Shown here: positions 50,775 through 61,755 of the stretch, piece by piece | Numbering within the stretch: position 1 is the first letter of the stretch | How the letters are laid out: every line of letters begins with the position of its first letter | From: Neoarius graeffei | Lineage: Eukaryota > Chordata > Actinopteri > Siluriformes > Ariidae | Length of the DNA stretch: 64,000 nucleotides | Assembly: GCF_027579695.1 (NCBI RefSeq) | Contig: NC_083576.1 | Location: 34,805,260 to 34,869,259 of the forward strand | Direction of reading: 5' to 3' | Notes under the pieces: generated by a model | What the model was told of the DNA's origin: nothing | Databases searched by the model: none | The model's input: the letters and a program-made list of their open reading frames with translations, nothing else | Program-made: the position numbers and the translations under genes

Positions 50775-52428
50775 AGTCCACCTCTGAATCATCAGCCTCA
50801 GTCTCCTCAATGGAAGACATGACGGTGGGATTGAGGAGATCCTCAAAGTATTCCTTCCACCACCCGACAATGTCCCCAGTCGAGGTCAACAGCTCCCCAC
50901 CCGCACTGTAAACAGTGTTGACAGAGTACTGTTTCCCCCTCCTGAGGCGCCGGACGGTTTGCCAGAATTTCTTTGAGGCCGACCGATAGTCCTTCTCCAT
51001 GGCCTCCCTGAACTCCTCCCAGTTCCGAGTTTTTGCCTCCGCAACTGCCTGAGCTGCAGCATGCCTGGCCTGCCGATACCTGTCAGCTGCCTCAGGAGTC
51101 CCGGAGGTCAACATGGCCTGATAGGACTCCTTCTTCAGCTTGACGGCATCCCTTACTTCTGGTGTCCACCACCGGGTTTGGGGATTGCCGCCACGACAGG
51201 CACCGGAGACCTTGCGGCCACAGCTCCGAACAGCTGCATCCACAATGGAGGTAGAGAACATGGTCCACTCAGACTCAATGTCCCCTGCCTCCCTCGGAAG
51301 CTGGGAAAAGCTCTCCCGGAGGTGGGAGTTAAAGACCTCCCCAACAGAGTGCTCGGCCAGACGTTCCCAGCAGACCCTCACCATATGTTTGGGCCTGCCA
51401 GGTCTGTCCAGCTTCCTCCTCCGCCAGCGGATCCAACTCACCACCAGGTGGTGATCAGTTGACAGCTCAGCCCCTCTCTTCACCTGAGTGTCCAAGACAT
51501 AGGGCCGGAGATCAGATGAAATGACAACAAAGTCTATCATCGACCTCCGACCTAAGGTGTCCTGGTGCCACGTGCACTTATGGACACCCCTATGCTCAAA
51601 CATGGTGTTCGTTATGGACAAACCATGACTAGCACAGAAGTCCAATAACAAAACACCACTCGGGTTCAGATCGGGGAGGCCGTTCCTCCCAACCACACCC
51701 CTCCAGGTGTCACTGTCATTGCCCACGTGAGCATTGAAGTCCCCCAGTAGCACAATGGAGTCCCCAGTCTGAGCACCCCTCAGTACCTCTCCCAGGGACT
51801 CCAAGAAGGCTGGATACTCTATACTGCTATTCGGCCCGTAGGCACAAACAACAGCAAGAGCCCTCTCCCCAATCCGAAGGCGCAGAGAGGCGACCCTCTC
51901 GTTCACTGGGGTAAACTCCAACACATGGCGGCTGAGCTGGGGAGCTATAAGCAAGCCCACACCAGCCCGCCGCCGCTCACCATGGGTGACTCCTGAGAAG
52001 TGGAGAGTCCAGCCCCTCTCGAGGAGCTGGGTTCCAGAGCCCAAGCTGTGCATGGAGGTGAGCCCAACTATCTCTTGCCGGTACCTCTCAACCTCCCGCA
52101 CAAGCTCAGGCTCTTTCCCCCCCAGCGAAGTGACATTCCATGTCCCAACAGCTAGCCGCTGTGTCCGGGGATCAGGTCGTTGAGGCCCCTGCCTTCGACT
52201 GCCACCCAATCCACACTGCACTAGTCCCCTACTGCTACCTCTGTGGGTGGTGAACCCACAGGAGGTCGGGCCCACGTCACCTCTTCGGGCTGAGCCCGGC
52301 CAGGCCCCATGGGCAAAGGCCCGGCCACCAAGTGCTCGCAAACGAGCCCCAACCCCGGGCCTGGCTCCAGGGTGGGGCCCCGGCTGTGCCATACCGGGCG
52401 ACATCATGGTCCTTGATTGTTTTTCCAT
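50775..52428 (-). CDS. LINE-F endonuclease half, open frame
   Basis: A minus-strand open frame of about 550 codons from 52428 down to the gypsy-3 insertion. The leader to about residue 90 is Gly/Pro/Arg-rich; the AP endonuclease starts [20 protein letters not shown], with [30 protein letters not shown], the catalytic [40 protein letters not shown] and [11 protein letters not shown] (SDH-type motif). A linker follows: [53 protein letters not shown]. It ends at [10 protein letters not shown] where the TSD and gypsy-3 begin. The frame is clean; the catalytic Glu after [12 protein letters not shown] sequence seems altered (other LINEs have QE here), a known variant I cannot judge. The 5' start is uncertain. 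Confidence 0.9.
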
Positions 52429-52598
52429 CGAGGTTTTGGTGAACTGCTCTTGGTCTGGCCTGTCACCTAGGACCTGTCTGCCTTGGGAAACCCTTACAGG
52501 GGCATAATGCCCCCGACAACATTGCTCCTAGGATCATTCAAGCACACAAACCCCTCCACCACAATAAGGTGGCAGTTCTAGGAGGGGTATATGGACAC

Positions 52599-53370
52599 AG
52601 CCACAGAAAATATGCAAGTCAATCAAAAGAATTTTACATTTCAACCGGTTCACCATGCTGACAGTGCATGTCAGCAAGAAAACACTGGGAGTAACATCAG
52701 CGTGAAATATTTAAGTTATTCCACGAAATTGAGTCAGTTATGTGTTGATGGCCAACAAGGCACGTAGCGCAGAGTCAGCTATAAGCCATATACAATGAAA
52801 TTGAGTGAAAAAACTGTTTTTTTTTCTATCCACATTCATTGAATTTTGAGAAACAGAGCATTTTTACTTTTTTTTCAAATTCAATAAATAAAAACTTTGT
52901 TGGCTGTTTTGTATAATTTCCGCTTAGAATGAAAACAACCTGGCAAAATGACAGTAACAATTTGTGAAAAATAAAAAAAGATGTTCTTATTATCAAGTAC
53001 ATTTATTTCTTATTTTGTTGCTCTTTTGTATTTTGGGGGGTTTTGTTTTTGAGTAGACTATTTCATCCTCATTTGGTTCAGTAACACAATCTGCCATTTT
53101 CTTTTCTTTTTTTGTCAGTTGGCAAATCAACTTAAAGGTGCATTACTACCAACAATTGGGCTGGAGTGTGGAACAGGAGATATTGCGGGAGAAAAAATAT
53201 ATTCTTTTATTTAGCTATTTCTGTTTCTTTTAAATACTTGATTACAAAGTGATTATACTTGACTTGATGCGCTCCGCCATATTATTTTTCTCTACTCACA
53301 GTATATGAGCTGATATCCTTGTAGTAGAGTAGCCAATCAGAGTGTGTGATATCCACATGCACTGGATATG
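52599..53370. other. AT-rich sequence, continuation of the repeat hit by LINE-F
   Basis: It begins directly after the LINE-F TSD (AGCCACAGAAAATATGCAAG) and is probably the rest of the element whose hairpin lies at 43661-43816. It has no ORF of note, and poly-T and poly-A rich stretches. Confidence 0.4.
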
Positions 53371-54008
53371 AGCAATTAATGTGTGTGTGTCTGTTTCAGT
53401 GATTTATGGAGCAAAGAAAATGAGGGAGAGGGTGAACAGGGGGATACCTCTGGAATAGAGCATGTGTGTGTGAATCATTTTAATAAAAGCTTAAAAGCAG
53501 TAGGGAAAAGAGTGAAAATAAAGCCTGTGTTAACACTATTTCCCACCTGTCCATGCTTCAGTTTTCCACCCACATCAGGGACATACTACAGTGGTGCTGA
53601 AAGCCAGGATACTGAAGGGAACCACCCCATGGAGTCCTCCTCACTTAAGGACCTCATTCTTGCCCTTGGTGCTGCCCAACAGAGCCAGCACCAAGTGACA
53701 ATTGCCCTATGGAAGGAGCAAGAACATCGCTTTGAAGCCTTGCTGCTGGCCCAGCAGGAGGATCGCCGGGTGTTCTGGCATCTGCTCATGTTGGCGGGGT
53801 CCTCAAGCAACACCGCTGTGGATCCACCCCATGTCACGTTCACAAAGATGGGGCCACATGGCTATCCGGAAGCATTCATTATGCTCTTTGAGCAAGCAGC
53901 CAAAGCTTGTGGATGGTCAGTCGAGCAATGTGTGGCCCATTTACTACTGCTGCTGTCTGGATAGGCTCAGCTCGCCATGCAACAGCTCCCCGCCGACAGT
54001 CTGTGTTA
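53371..54008 (+). mobile_element. Gypsy-4, Gmr1-like 5' fragment (LTR end, PBS, gag start)
   Basis: Part of an LTR ending CACATCAGGGACATACTACA (53590), then GTGGTGCTGAAAGCCAGG (primer-binding site, decayed) and gag. It is cut by Tc1-C at about 54009. The LTR left edge is approximate. Confidence 0.75.
53630..54008 (+). pseudogene. Gypsy-4 gag N-terminus
   Basis: The ATG at 53630 gives MESSSLKDLILALGAAQQSQ, HQVTIALWKEQEHRFEALLL, AQQEDRRVFWHLLMLAGSSS and TKMGPHGYPEAFIMLFEQAA, the same gag N-terminus as gypsy-1 and gypsy-2, with a TAG at 53962-53964 (after LLLLLSG) and truncation by Tc1-C. Unlike gypsy-2 it has a Gln codon where gypsy-2 has the early TAA. The capsid SCAN-like part is missing. 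Confidence 0.8.
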
Positions 54009-55428
54009 ATATTGGAAAATGATCCAATATTACATATCTGTGAGTGGCAAAAGTATGTGAACCTTTGCTTTCAGTATCTGGTGTGACCCCCTTGTGCAGC
54101 AATAACTGCAACTAAACATTTCCAGTAACTGTTGATCAGTGCTGCACACCGGCTTGGAGGAATTTTAGCCCATCCCTCCAGGCAGAACAGCTTCAACTCT
54201 GGGATGTTGGTGGGTTTCCTCACATGAACTGCTCGCTTCAGGTCCTTCTACAACATTTCGATTGGATTAAGGTCAGGACTTTGACTTGGCCAGTCCAAAA
54301 CATTAACTTTATTCTTCTTTAACCATTCTTTGGTAGAACAACTTGTGTGCTTAGGGTCATTGTCTTGCTGCATGACCCACCTTCTCTTGAGATTCAGTTC
54401 ATGGACAGATGTCCTGACATTTTCCTTTAGAATTCGCTAGTGTAATTCAGAATTCATTGTTCCGTCAATGATGGCAAGCCGTCCTGGCCCAGATGCAGCA
54501 AAACAGGCCCAAACCATGATACTGCCACTACCATGTTTCACAGATGGGATAAGGTTCTTATGCGGGAATGCAGTGTTTTCCTTTCTCCAAACATAATGCT
54601 TCTCATTTAAACCAAAAATTTCCATTTTGGTCTCATCTGTCCACAAACCATTTTTACAATAGCCTTCTGGCTCGTCCACATGATCTTCAGCAAACTCCAG
54701 ATGAGCAGCAATGTTCTTTTTGGAGAGCAGTGGCTTTCTCTTTGCAACCCTGCCATGCACACCATTGTTGTTTGGTGTTCTACTGATAGTGGACTCATGA
54801 ACATTAGCCGATGTGAGAGAGGCTTTCAGTTGCTTAGAAACTACCCTGGGGTCCTCTGTGACCTCACCTATTACACGCCTTGCTGTTGGAGTGATCTTCA
54901 TTGGTCGACCACTTCTGGGGAGGGTAATAATGGTCTTGAATTTCCTCCATTTGTACACAATCTGTCTGACTGTGGATTGGTGGAGTCCAAACTCTTTAGA
55001 GATGGTTTTGTAAACTTTTCTAGCTTGATGAGCATCAACAATGTTTTTTTCTGAGGTCCTCAGAAATCTCCTTTGTTCATATCATGATATACTTCCACAA
55101 ACATGTTGTGAAGATCAGACTTTGATAGATCCCTGTTTTTTAAATAAAACAGGGTGCCCACTCACACCTGATTGTCATGCCATTGATTGAAAACACCTGA
55201 CTCTGATTTCACCTTCAAATTAACTGCTAATCCTAGAGGTTCACTTACTTTTGCCACTCACAGATATGTAATATTGGATCATTTTTCTCAATAAATAAAT
55301 GACCAAGTATAATATTTTTGTCTCATTTGTTTAACTTGGTTCTCTTTATCTACTTTTAGGACTTGTGTGAAAATCTGATGATGTTTTAGATCATATTATG
55401 CAGAAATATAGAACATTCTAAAGGGTTC

Positions 55429-55432
<4 letters not shown>
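54009..55432 (-). mobile_element. Tc1-C, truncated at both ends
   Basis: Same family as Tc1-A/B/D. The left arm begins inside, at about 54010 (TATTGGAAAATGATCC), lacking the outer 170 bp; the right arm stops at GGGTTCACAA next to a (TA)n run. Neither terminal CAGTGGTGCTTG is present. Confidence 0.85.
54071..55090 (-). pseudogene. Tc1-C transposase, multiply damaged
   Basis: The best frame 54958-54437 reads MYKWRKFKTIITLPRSGRPM, VIGEVTEDPRVVSKQLKAS, KKNIAAHLEFAEDHVDEPEG, the first catalytic block LWTDETKMEIFGLN, and HGSGSIMVWACFAASGPGR. The HTH and C-terminus lie in other frames. It has the most indels of the four copies and is inactive. Confidence 0.8.

Positions 55433-55488
<56 letters not shown>
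55433..55488 (+). repeat. (TA)n microsatellite between Tc1-C and Tc1-D
   Basis: Pure TA run of about 28 units, replacing the right end of Tc1-C and abutting the left end of Tc1-D. Confidence 0.95.
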
Positions 55489-55489
<1 letters not shown>

Positions 55490-55492
<3 letters not shown>

Positions 55493-57098
55493 TGGTGCTT
55501 GAAAGTTTGTGAACCCTTAAGAATTTTCTATTTTTCTGCATAAATATGACCTAAAACATCATCAGATTTTCACACGTCCTAAAAGTATATAAAGACAACC
55601 CAGTTAAACAAATGAGACAAAAAAAATTATACTTGGTCATTTATTTATTGAGGAAAATGACCCAATAGTACACATCTGTGAGTGGCAAAAGTATGTGAAC
55701 CTCTAGGATTAGCAGTTAATTTGAAGGTGAAATTAGAATCAGGTGTTTTCAATCAATGGGATGACAATCAGGTGTGAGTGGGCACCCTGTTTTATTTAAA
55801 GAACATGGATCTATCAAAGTCTGATCTTCACAACACATGTTTGTGGAAGTGTATCATGGCACGAACAAAGAAGATTTCTGAGGACCTCAGAAAAAGTGTT
55901 GTTGATGCTCATCAGGCTGGAAAAGGTTACAAAACCATCTCTAAAGAGTTTGGACTCTACCAATCCACAGTCAGACAGATTGTGTACAAATGGAGGAATT
56001 TCAAGACCATTGTTACCCTCCCCAGGAGTGGTCAACCAACAAAGATCACTCCAAGAGCAAGGCATGTGATAGTCGGCGAGGTCACAAAATACCCCAGAGT
56101 AACTTCTAAGCAACTGAAGGCCTCTCTCACATTGGCTAATGTTAATGTTTATGAGTCCACCATCAGGAGAACACTGAACAACAATGGTGTGTATGGCAGG
56201 GCTGCAAGGAGAAAGCCACTGCTCTCCAAAAAGAACGTTGCTGCTCGTCTGCAGTTTGCTAAAGATCACATGGACAAGCCAGAAGGCTATTGGAAAAATG
56301 TTTTGTGGACAGATGAGACCAAAATAGAACTTTTTGGTTTAAATGAGAAGCATTATGTTTGGAGAAAGGAAAACACTGCATTCCAGCATAAGAACCTTAT
56401 CCCATCTGTGAAACATGGTGGTGGTAGTATCATGGTTTGGGCCTGTTTTGCTGCATCTGGGCCAGGATGGTTTGCCATCATTGATGGAGCAATGAATTCT
56501 GAATTATACCAGCGAATTCTAAAGGAAAATGTCAGGACATCTGTCCATGAACTGAATCTCAAGAGAAGGTGGGTCATGTAGCAAGACAACGACCCTAAGC
56601 ACACAAGTCGTTCTACCAAAGAATGGTTAAAGAAGGATAAAGTTAATGTTTTGGAATGGCCAAGTCAAAGTCCTGACCTTAATCCAATCGAAATGTTGTG
56701 GAAGGACCTGAAGCGAGCAGTTCATGTGAGGAAACCCACCGACATCCCAGAGTTGAAGTTGTTCTGTACGGAGGAATGGGCTAAAATTCATCCAAGCCGG
56801 TGTGCAGGACTGATCAACAGTTACTGGAAATGTTTAGTTGCAGTTATTGCTGCACAAGGGGGTCACACCAGATACTGAAAGCAAAGGTTCACATACTTTT
56901 GCCACTCACAGATATGTAATATTGGATCATTTTCTTCAATAAATAAATGACCAAGTATAATATTTTTGTCTCATTTGTTTAACTGGGTTCTCTTTATCTA
57001 CTTTTAGGACTTGTGTGAAAATCTGATGATGTTTTAGGTCATATTTATGCAGCAATATAGAAAATTCTAAAGGGTTCACAAACTTTCAAGCACCACTG
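55490..57098 (+). mobile_element. Tc1-D transposon, 1609 bp, best preserved copy
   Basis: CAGTGGTGCTTGAAAGTTTG at the left and CAAACTTTCAAGCACCACTG at the right are perfect inverted ends. It lies within TA/TG repeats, so the TA duplication is blurred (TACA before, TGTG after). Transposase is on the plus strand, opposite to copies A to C. Confidence 0.95.
55856..56878 (+). pseudogene. Tc1-D transposase, single nonsense codon
   Basis: 340 codons from MARTKKISEDLRKSVVDAH (ATG 55856) to GGHTRY-stop at 56876-56878, in one frame throughout. HTH KTISKEFGLYQSTVRQIVYK, linker SGQPTKITPRARH, catalytic VLWTDETKIELFGLNEKHYV, NDPKHTSRS and [11 protein letters not shown], all three acidic positions kept. 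A TAG at 56579-56581 replaces the CAG codon just before QDNDPKH and is the only break I see. The single lesion makes this the most recent copy in the window. Confidence 0.92.
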
Positions 57099-58500
57099 TG
57101 TGTGTATATATATATAATGTATATGTATGTGTGTGTGTGTATGTTCATTTTGAAGATGTGAAATGTACTCCAAATTCTAGAATGGTGTATGTCTCTCTAT
57201 TTGCTCTACACTTTTCTGATACTTGTCCACATTTTTGGCTTTTAAAAACATTATTATGTAATTATTTTCATAATTTATGTGTAAATAATTATTGGAATAG
57301 TTCAAAGAAATAAAATAAACAATATTAAAATTGTCAGTTCATTTGTTGCACTCTAATGCAGATGAAAGTGCAATAATCTGCAGATTTTCATGGTATAAAA
57401 TTTGGACATGAGCGATGGGACACAAATCTTTAAAGCTTTCCTAACCTTTTAAACGTAAATGTACAATTTTGAACTTTATTCACAATATAAATTATTTATA
57501 TATGAATCTAAATACACCATTTTCAAATTGGAAGTTTGAGATTAAAAAAAGGCCATTCAGCAACAGAAACTGTTTTCATAAACTAAGTGCAGTGATCGTG
57601 AATGAATATGAAGAAAATATGAAGAAATATGAAGAAAACAATGTATAAAAGACAAGAAAATTTTTTACTGAATGAAATAGTTTCTAATAATTAAAAAATG
57701 GTGTTTTTTATTACTTTGCTTATACAAAAAGAAAAATTTGTCATATTTGCTTACATGTCAAATGGCTGTCAACTTGTTTTGACTCACGTAATGAGACATT
57801 ATCTGACCTTATTTTGGTTGGAAATTCCCCTCAGAAGCTCAACTGCACATGTCCTATGTCATTATCCAGGTCTTTTGTGTGAACATATACAGTAAATAGG
57901 CTGCCCGGCAGCCATTTTTACACGCGCTTTGAATGGAAGTGTTCTGTTGGGCTCAATATTATGTTAACAAGGTAAGTTACATTCAACACATTGATTCGCA
58001 ATAATTTTCCCTGTTATATTCTGTTATGTTATTATAAATAGAAGTCAAACATGCAGAATCCATGAAAAAAGTTATTGAATATGTTACTGCAGGAGTATGA
58101 CTCAATGAATGGGGATTCCTGAGGATTTCCTTTTAAATATGGTAGAGTGGACAGACATGTATGAAACTCTCACGTGACCTTGACAGACACTGCTGTATCT
58201 GTCCTCATTAGCATTTAAAAAAAAAATCCAGATCAAGGAGATTTTTCCAGCTGAAGTTAAATTACGGTACATGGAGAAAAAATGTCTCAAAAATGTATCA
58301 TGATGGATTTGTTTTTGATAAATAGGGATATATGGTGTTAAGGTATCATAGTGCATTACATTTGCTGTAAAATTAAAGATTCTGTAAAGTAGCTGAACAG
58401 ATTTACATGTTACTTGTAAAATGTCTGTCCTGTTACGTGAATGAGGTTTGCATATAAATACAGAGCAATTCTGCAACAGCTACTAAAAAAGTTATCTTTT
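57099..58500. other. AT-rich sequence, no gene recognised
   Basis: It starts with TG/TA simple repeat (57099-57140). No terminal repeats or domains were recognised. ORFs are short and chance-like. Confidence 0.4.
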
Positions 58501-58980
58501 TATTGCTGTTTCTGTGAAATTGAAGGATCAGGTAAAACAAATAGTTTTGAATTTGAATTCACTGTCATTGAATTCATGTTTAAAATAAAGCCTAAAAATG
58601 TGATCTCCTGTGTAGGTGTAAACACACACTTGTCTGGGTGGATAGTAAACCCTAACCTTAGAAATAACTCTACCATCTCCCTTACATTGTTGCAGCCTTC
58701 AAGAAAATCAGTCCCTTGCAAAGAGAAATCCTGGCTAACCCTAGCCACTATTCATGTATCCCTTCTGTCGAAGCATAGCTAAGACTGGTTTCATGACCTT
58801 AGTAAAAATTCTAGGCGAACTGGACAAACCCATAGGTAAGGCTTTAAACTCATACAGTTGTCCTCCCCATTTTTTTTTTTAACTTTCTATGTTCTACAGC
58901 AACAGGAATGGTGTAATAAGCATGCTTAAGATCTAGGGAGGCCACATATGCACCTGGTCTGATCAAATTGACAACTGTAC
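58501..58980 (-). pseudogene. DIRS-like reverse transcriptase, C-terminal part
   Basis: Minus-strand reading: a decayed block resembling AYFTIPVA near 58920, then after a frameshift DFSLQGTDFLEGCNNVREMV, ELFLRLGFTIHPDKCVFTPT and QEITFLGFILNMNSMTVNS. It directly follows, across the Harbinger-like insert, the RT N-terminus at 60245-60400. Frameshifts present. Confidence 0.6.
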
Positions 58981-58983
58981 TTA

Positions 58984-60241
58984 TGCCGCTTTTCCACTAC
59001 AAACGCGGCTGAGCCGTGCCGTGCCGAGTCGAGCTGAGTCGGGCTGAGCGGGGCTGTTGGAGTTGCATTTCGACTACAACCGCGCTGAACCGTGCTGGCT
59101 GGAAGTGGGTGGACACATTGGGTGGAGTTAGCGAAAGTGGGTGGACGTCATGTGATGTCGTTAAGCAGCGCAAACAGTGACATCAGTGACAGTGGCGGAA
59201 CAAGTCAGAGCCGGGCCGGGGGCGGGGCAAATGACCGGGCCCTTTATTAAAGCTTATCATAACATCATTTTAGGCTACAAAATGTCCGCAACTGCGGTGT
59301 TTACCAATTTCAACACTACCGGGTGCAACTATGTTATTTAGTACATCAAGTCCTTCAAACGAACATGTAACTCAGAAACAAAAAACATTAGGATACTGTA
59401 CATGGCTCATAATAAAACATCAATAGCCTATACTGCGCACATTATTTGAAGGGCATACGAATGAGCGCTCAGAGGTTGCAGCGGTGACAGGAAGAGTCAG
59501 AAATAAAAGGAGGGCGGTGCAAACCTCACTGAATGCACTGTGTTTACCAATTTCAACACTACGGGGTGCAACTATGTTATTTTGTACATTAAGTCCTTCA
59601 AACGAACATGTAACTCAGAAACAAAAAAACATTCGGCGACATACTGTACATGGCTCATAATAAAACATCAATAGCCTACTGCGCGCATTATTTGAAGGGC
59701 ATACGGCGAGCCTTGCGCTCCGCGAACTCGTCCACGATGCTCTGTATGTCACTGATTCAGTGATCTTTTAAGCGGTAGTCTCACGACCCGAATAGTAAAC
59801 AATAAACATGGAGGACATGGAGTCGTTAGTGTTGCTGGTCTTGGTGCTGTGGCTTGACAACGCCAACAGATACTGGCAAGAGCGTATAGATGAGGCGAGG
59901 CGCATAAGGCTTCAGAAATTCTCGTAATTCATAATTATTCTCCTTCCGGGTTTGCGGTGTTTACAGATCCCAGCGCGCTTGCGGGGCGTGTGTGGGCATG
60001 TGAGGACACTCCTCCTCACCAATCAGTGCACAGGGGAGTGTCTGCTCACGCCCCCAGCCTCAGTCAGCACGGCTTGGCTCGCTTCAGCCCTACCCCAAAA
60101 CGGTGCGAGTTTTAGGGGCTAAGCAGGGCTGAAACGAGCTGAGTCGTGCTGGTTTATGGTAGTCGAAACGCGAGCCGTGTCGGGCTGAAGTGAGCTGAAG
60201 CGAGCTGAAGTGAGCTGAAAAAGGGTAGTGGAAAAGGGCCA
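58984..60241. mobile_element. Harbinger-like non-autonomous element, 1258 bp
   Basis: Ends TGCCGCTTTTCCACTAC and GTAGTGGAAAAGGGCCA (inverted, two mismatches) are flanked by a TTA TSD (58981-58983, 60242-60244), as for PIF/Harbinger. Both ends are followed by arrays of GAGC/GCTGA-type motifs (GTGCCGAGTCGAGCTGAGTC; GAGCTGAAGCGAGCTGAAG). Inside is a direct repeat of about 165 bp (59297-59459 and 59539-59705). Only a 39-codon ORF is present. Confidence 0.85.
59808..59927 (+). CDS. 39-codon ORF in the Harbinger-like element
   Basis: ATG to TAA: MEDMESLVLLVLVLWLDNAN then RYWQERIDEARRIRLQKFS. A hydrophobic start followed by a basic helix resembles the N-terminus of Harbinger transposases in fish, so it is probably a leftover first-exon fragment rather than a working gene. 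Low confidence. Confidence 0.3.
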   Translation: MEDMESLVLLVLVLWLDNANRYWQERIDEARRIRLQKFS

Positions 60242-60244
60242 TTA

Positions 60245-61357
60245 GTGTCCATTTTAAAGTATCTGAAAAGGACAGCTTCATTACAATTCTTGAAAATGAA
60301 AATTAGCCGATGTGAACCATCTGATTTGGGAACCACAAAAATAGGAGATAAACATTCCTCGACTTTGTGCCCTGATCGATCTATGGCACTGAGCTGCAAT
60401 AATTTTCCAACCTCAGTATCTATGACTTCTTGTTGCCGGCTATTGAAATTTCTCTGCCTGTAATTGCTATGTTTACAGGGATTATCTATAAATTCTATGT
60501 GACAATGTTGTACGTAATCTAAAATTGCAGGATTTGATGAGATCTTTTGCCATTCAGAAATACAATTCCTGGTGTTTCCAGCCTTGAAAGGAGGCTGGTT
60601 GCTAACTATTGTTCTGATGTATTCATATTCATTTACATACGAACTGAGGGTAGACTTTGAGCCAGACTTCTTATCTTAGCAGTGTCTCAGCCACCTCTAG
60701 TTGACAGTTCACAGATACTAGCAGCAGGGCTTGAGTTGATTAGAACTTGATGTAATTTACCCAGGTTTTACCTGGAATCTCATTCCAAATACTTTGTTCA
60801 CACTTAGGTAGGCATAGATTGACATTCTCTGGTGTGTTACGATGTTTCATCATAGCTTTACTTTGTTCCTGACTGATTCTTTGTAAACAAAATTTATTAA
60901 CCACACCAGCTACTTTTTCAGTGATCTGAGGCCCCTTAATATCAGTATTAAGATCAAGCTGACTATCGTAATCCAGAACATCACATTCATTGTCCTTACA
61001 CCTGTCCTGAGGTGTTTCAGTCGAGTCATTATTAACAGGATTGACAATGTCATCAAAATCTTGTCGAATATCTATCAGAGAAGTCTCTCCATCACCACTT
61101 TCTCTAAAATAATTGACTTGCTGATGTGGATTGTCATATTCTAGTTGTTGATATCCACTGAAGCTAGCAAAACTCCGGTTTAGCCATTCAAGGCCTTCTA
61201 AAATTGTTCAATTCACTGAACTCTGCTCGAGTAATGTCAATTGCGTAAGGCCGCTCTCTGGCTGACCTTTTGGCTCAGACGTACTCTCACTGGAGTCACC
61301 GGCCTTTGAATGACCTACCAAAGAGAGGAAGGTCAAATTAACACACAACTGTCCATC
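60245..61357 (-). pseudogene. DIRS-like gag region and RT N-terminus
   Basis: The minus-strand reading from about 61300 runs through an acidic region (HSKAGDSSESTSEPKGQPES, YFRESGDGETSLIDIRQDFD) to VAGVVNKFCLQRISQEQS and a CLPKCEQSIWNEIPGKT block, gag-like as in DIRS elements. After stops comes the RT start EECLSPIFVVPKSDGSHRLI with EAVLFRYFKMDT at 60330-60250. Several stops. The right edge abuts the gypsy LTR at 61358. Confidence 0.55.
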
Positions 61358-61755
61358 TGTGACAATTTGGGTAAGTGGGTGGAGCACAGAAGGACGGCAG
61401 GACAGAACTGAGTTCACAAAACTGCTTTTATTCAGCTTTTCAGCTTGTTTTTACTCTCTCACACACACCCAGACACACGCACACACATCATTCATCTGGT
61501 TGAGGAGAGAGCTCCCTCTGCTCTCGCTCTCTCTCCTTAAATAGGGCGCGGTCACTGGGAAGACACACAAACACATTAATTAACAACAGGTGTAGTGATT
61601 CTGCCACTTACCTTCCCTGACTCCGCCCTCCTGTCACAGACCGATGCTTGACCACGCCCCCGCTGCCACATACCCCCACCGCCCGACTCAGGCCGGGCGG
61701 CCTGCAGCAGACTCCCCCCCCCTTGAAGGGAGAGGAAGTCCGCCACGACCATCTG
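61358..61755 (-). mobile_element. Gypsy-5, Gmr1-like LTR plus short internal fragment
   Basis: An LTR related to gypsy-2 (61358-61670, inner end CGCTGCCACA) followed by the polypurine-tract complement TACCCCCACCGCCCGACTCA and a piece encoding the RNase H end (MVVADFLSLQGGG, minus), cut at 61755. The other LTR is missing. The left edge is approximate. Confidence 0.8.

Larger units (their letters stand above)
43828..52587 (-). mobile_element. LINE-F, RTE-like LINE, near full length
   Basis: It is flanked by a perfect 11-bp TSD TATATGGACAC (43817-43827 and 52588-52598). Excluding the sushi-like element inside it (45375-50769) it is about 3.36 kb with one long ORF (endonuclease then RT) and an extremely short 3' UTR ending in a GAGCCGAGACGAGACG tail. 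The single ORF, small size and tiny UTR fit the RTE group; clade placement by phylogeny was not possible. Confidence 0.88.
58501..61357 (-). mobile_element. DIRS-like retrotransposon fragment, split
   Basis: Two minus-strand parts (61357-60245 and 58980-58501) are separated by a Harbinger-like element. The order is gag-like then RT. The RT end LGFTIHPDKCVFTPTQEITF with LGFILNMNSMTV is characteristic of DIRS-group RT. A tyrosine recombinase, which DIRS elements carry downstream, is not visible. Ends not found. Confidence 0.6.

Noticed and set aside
51061..51462. Plus-strand ORF opposite the LINE-F endonuclease
   Set aside because: Antisense shadow of a well-supported endonuclease frame.
57880..58000. 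Possible promoter or first exon with a GTAAGT donor near 57970
   Set aside because: No coding frame, downstream exon or repeat support was found.
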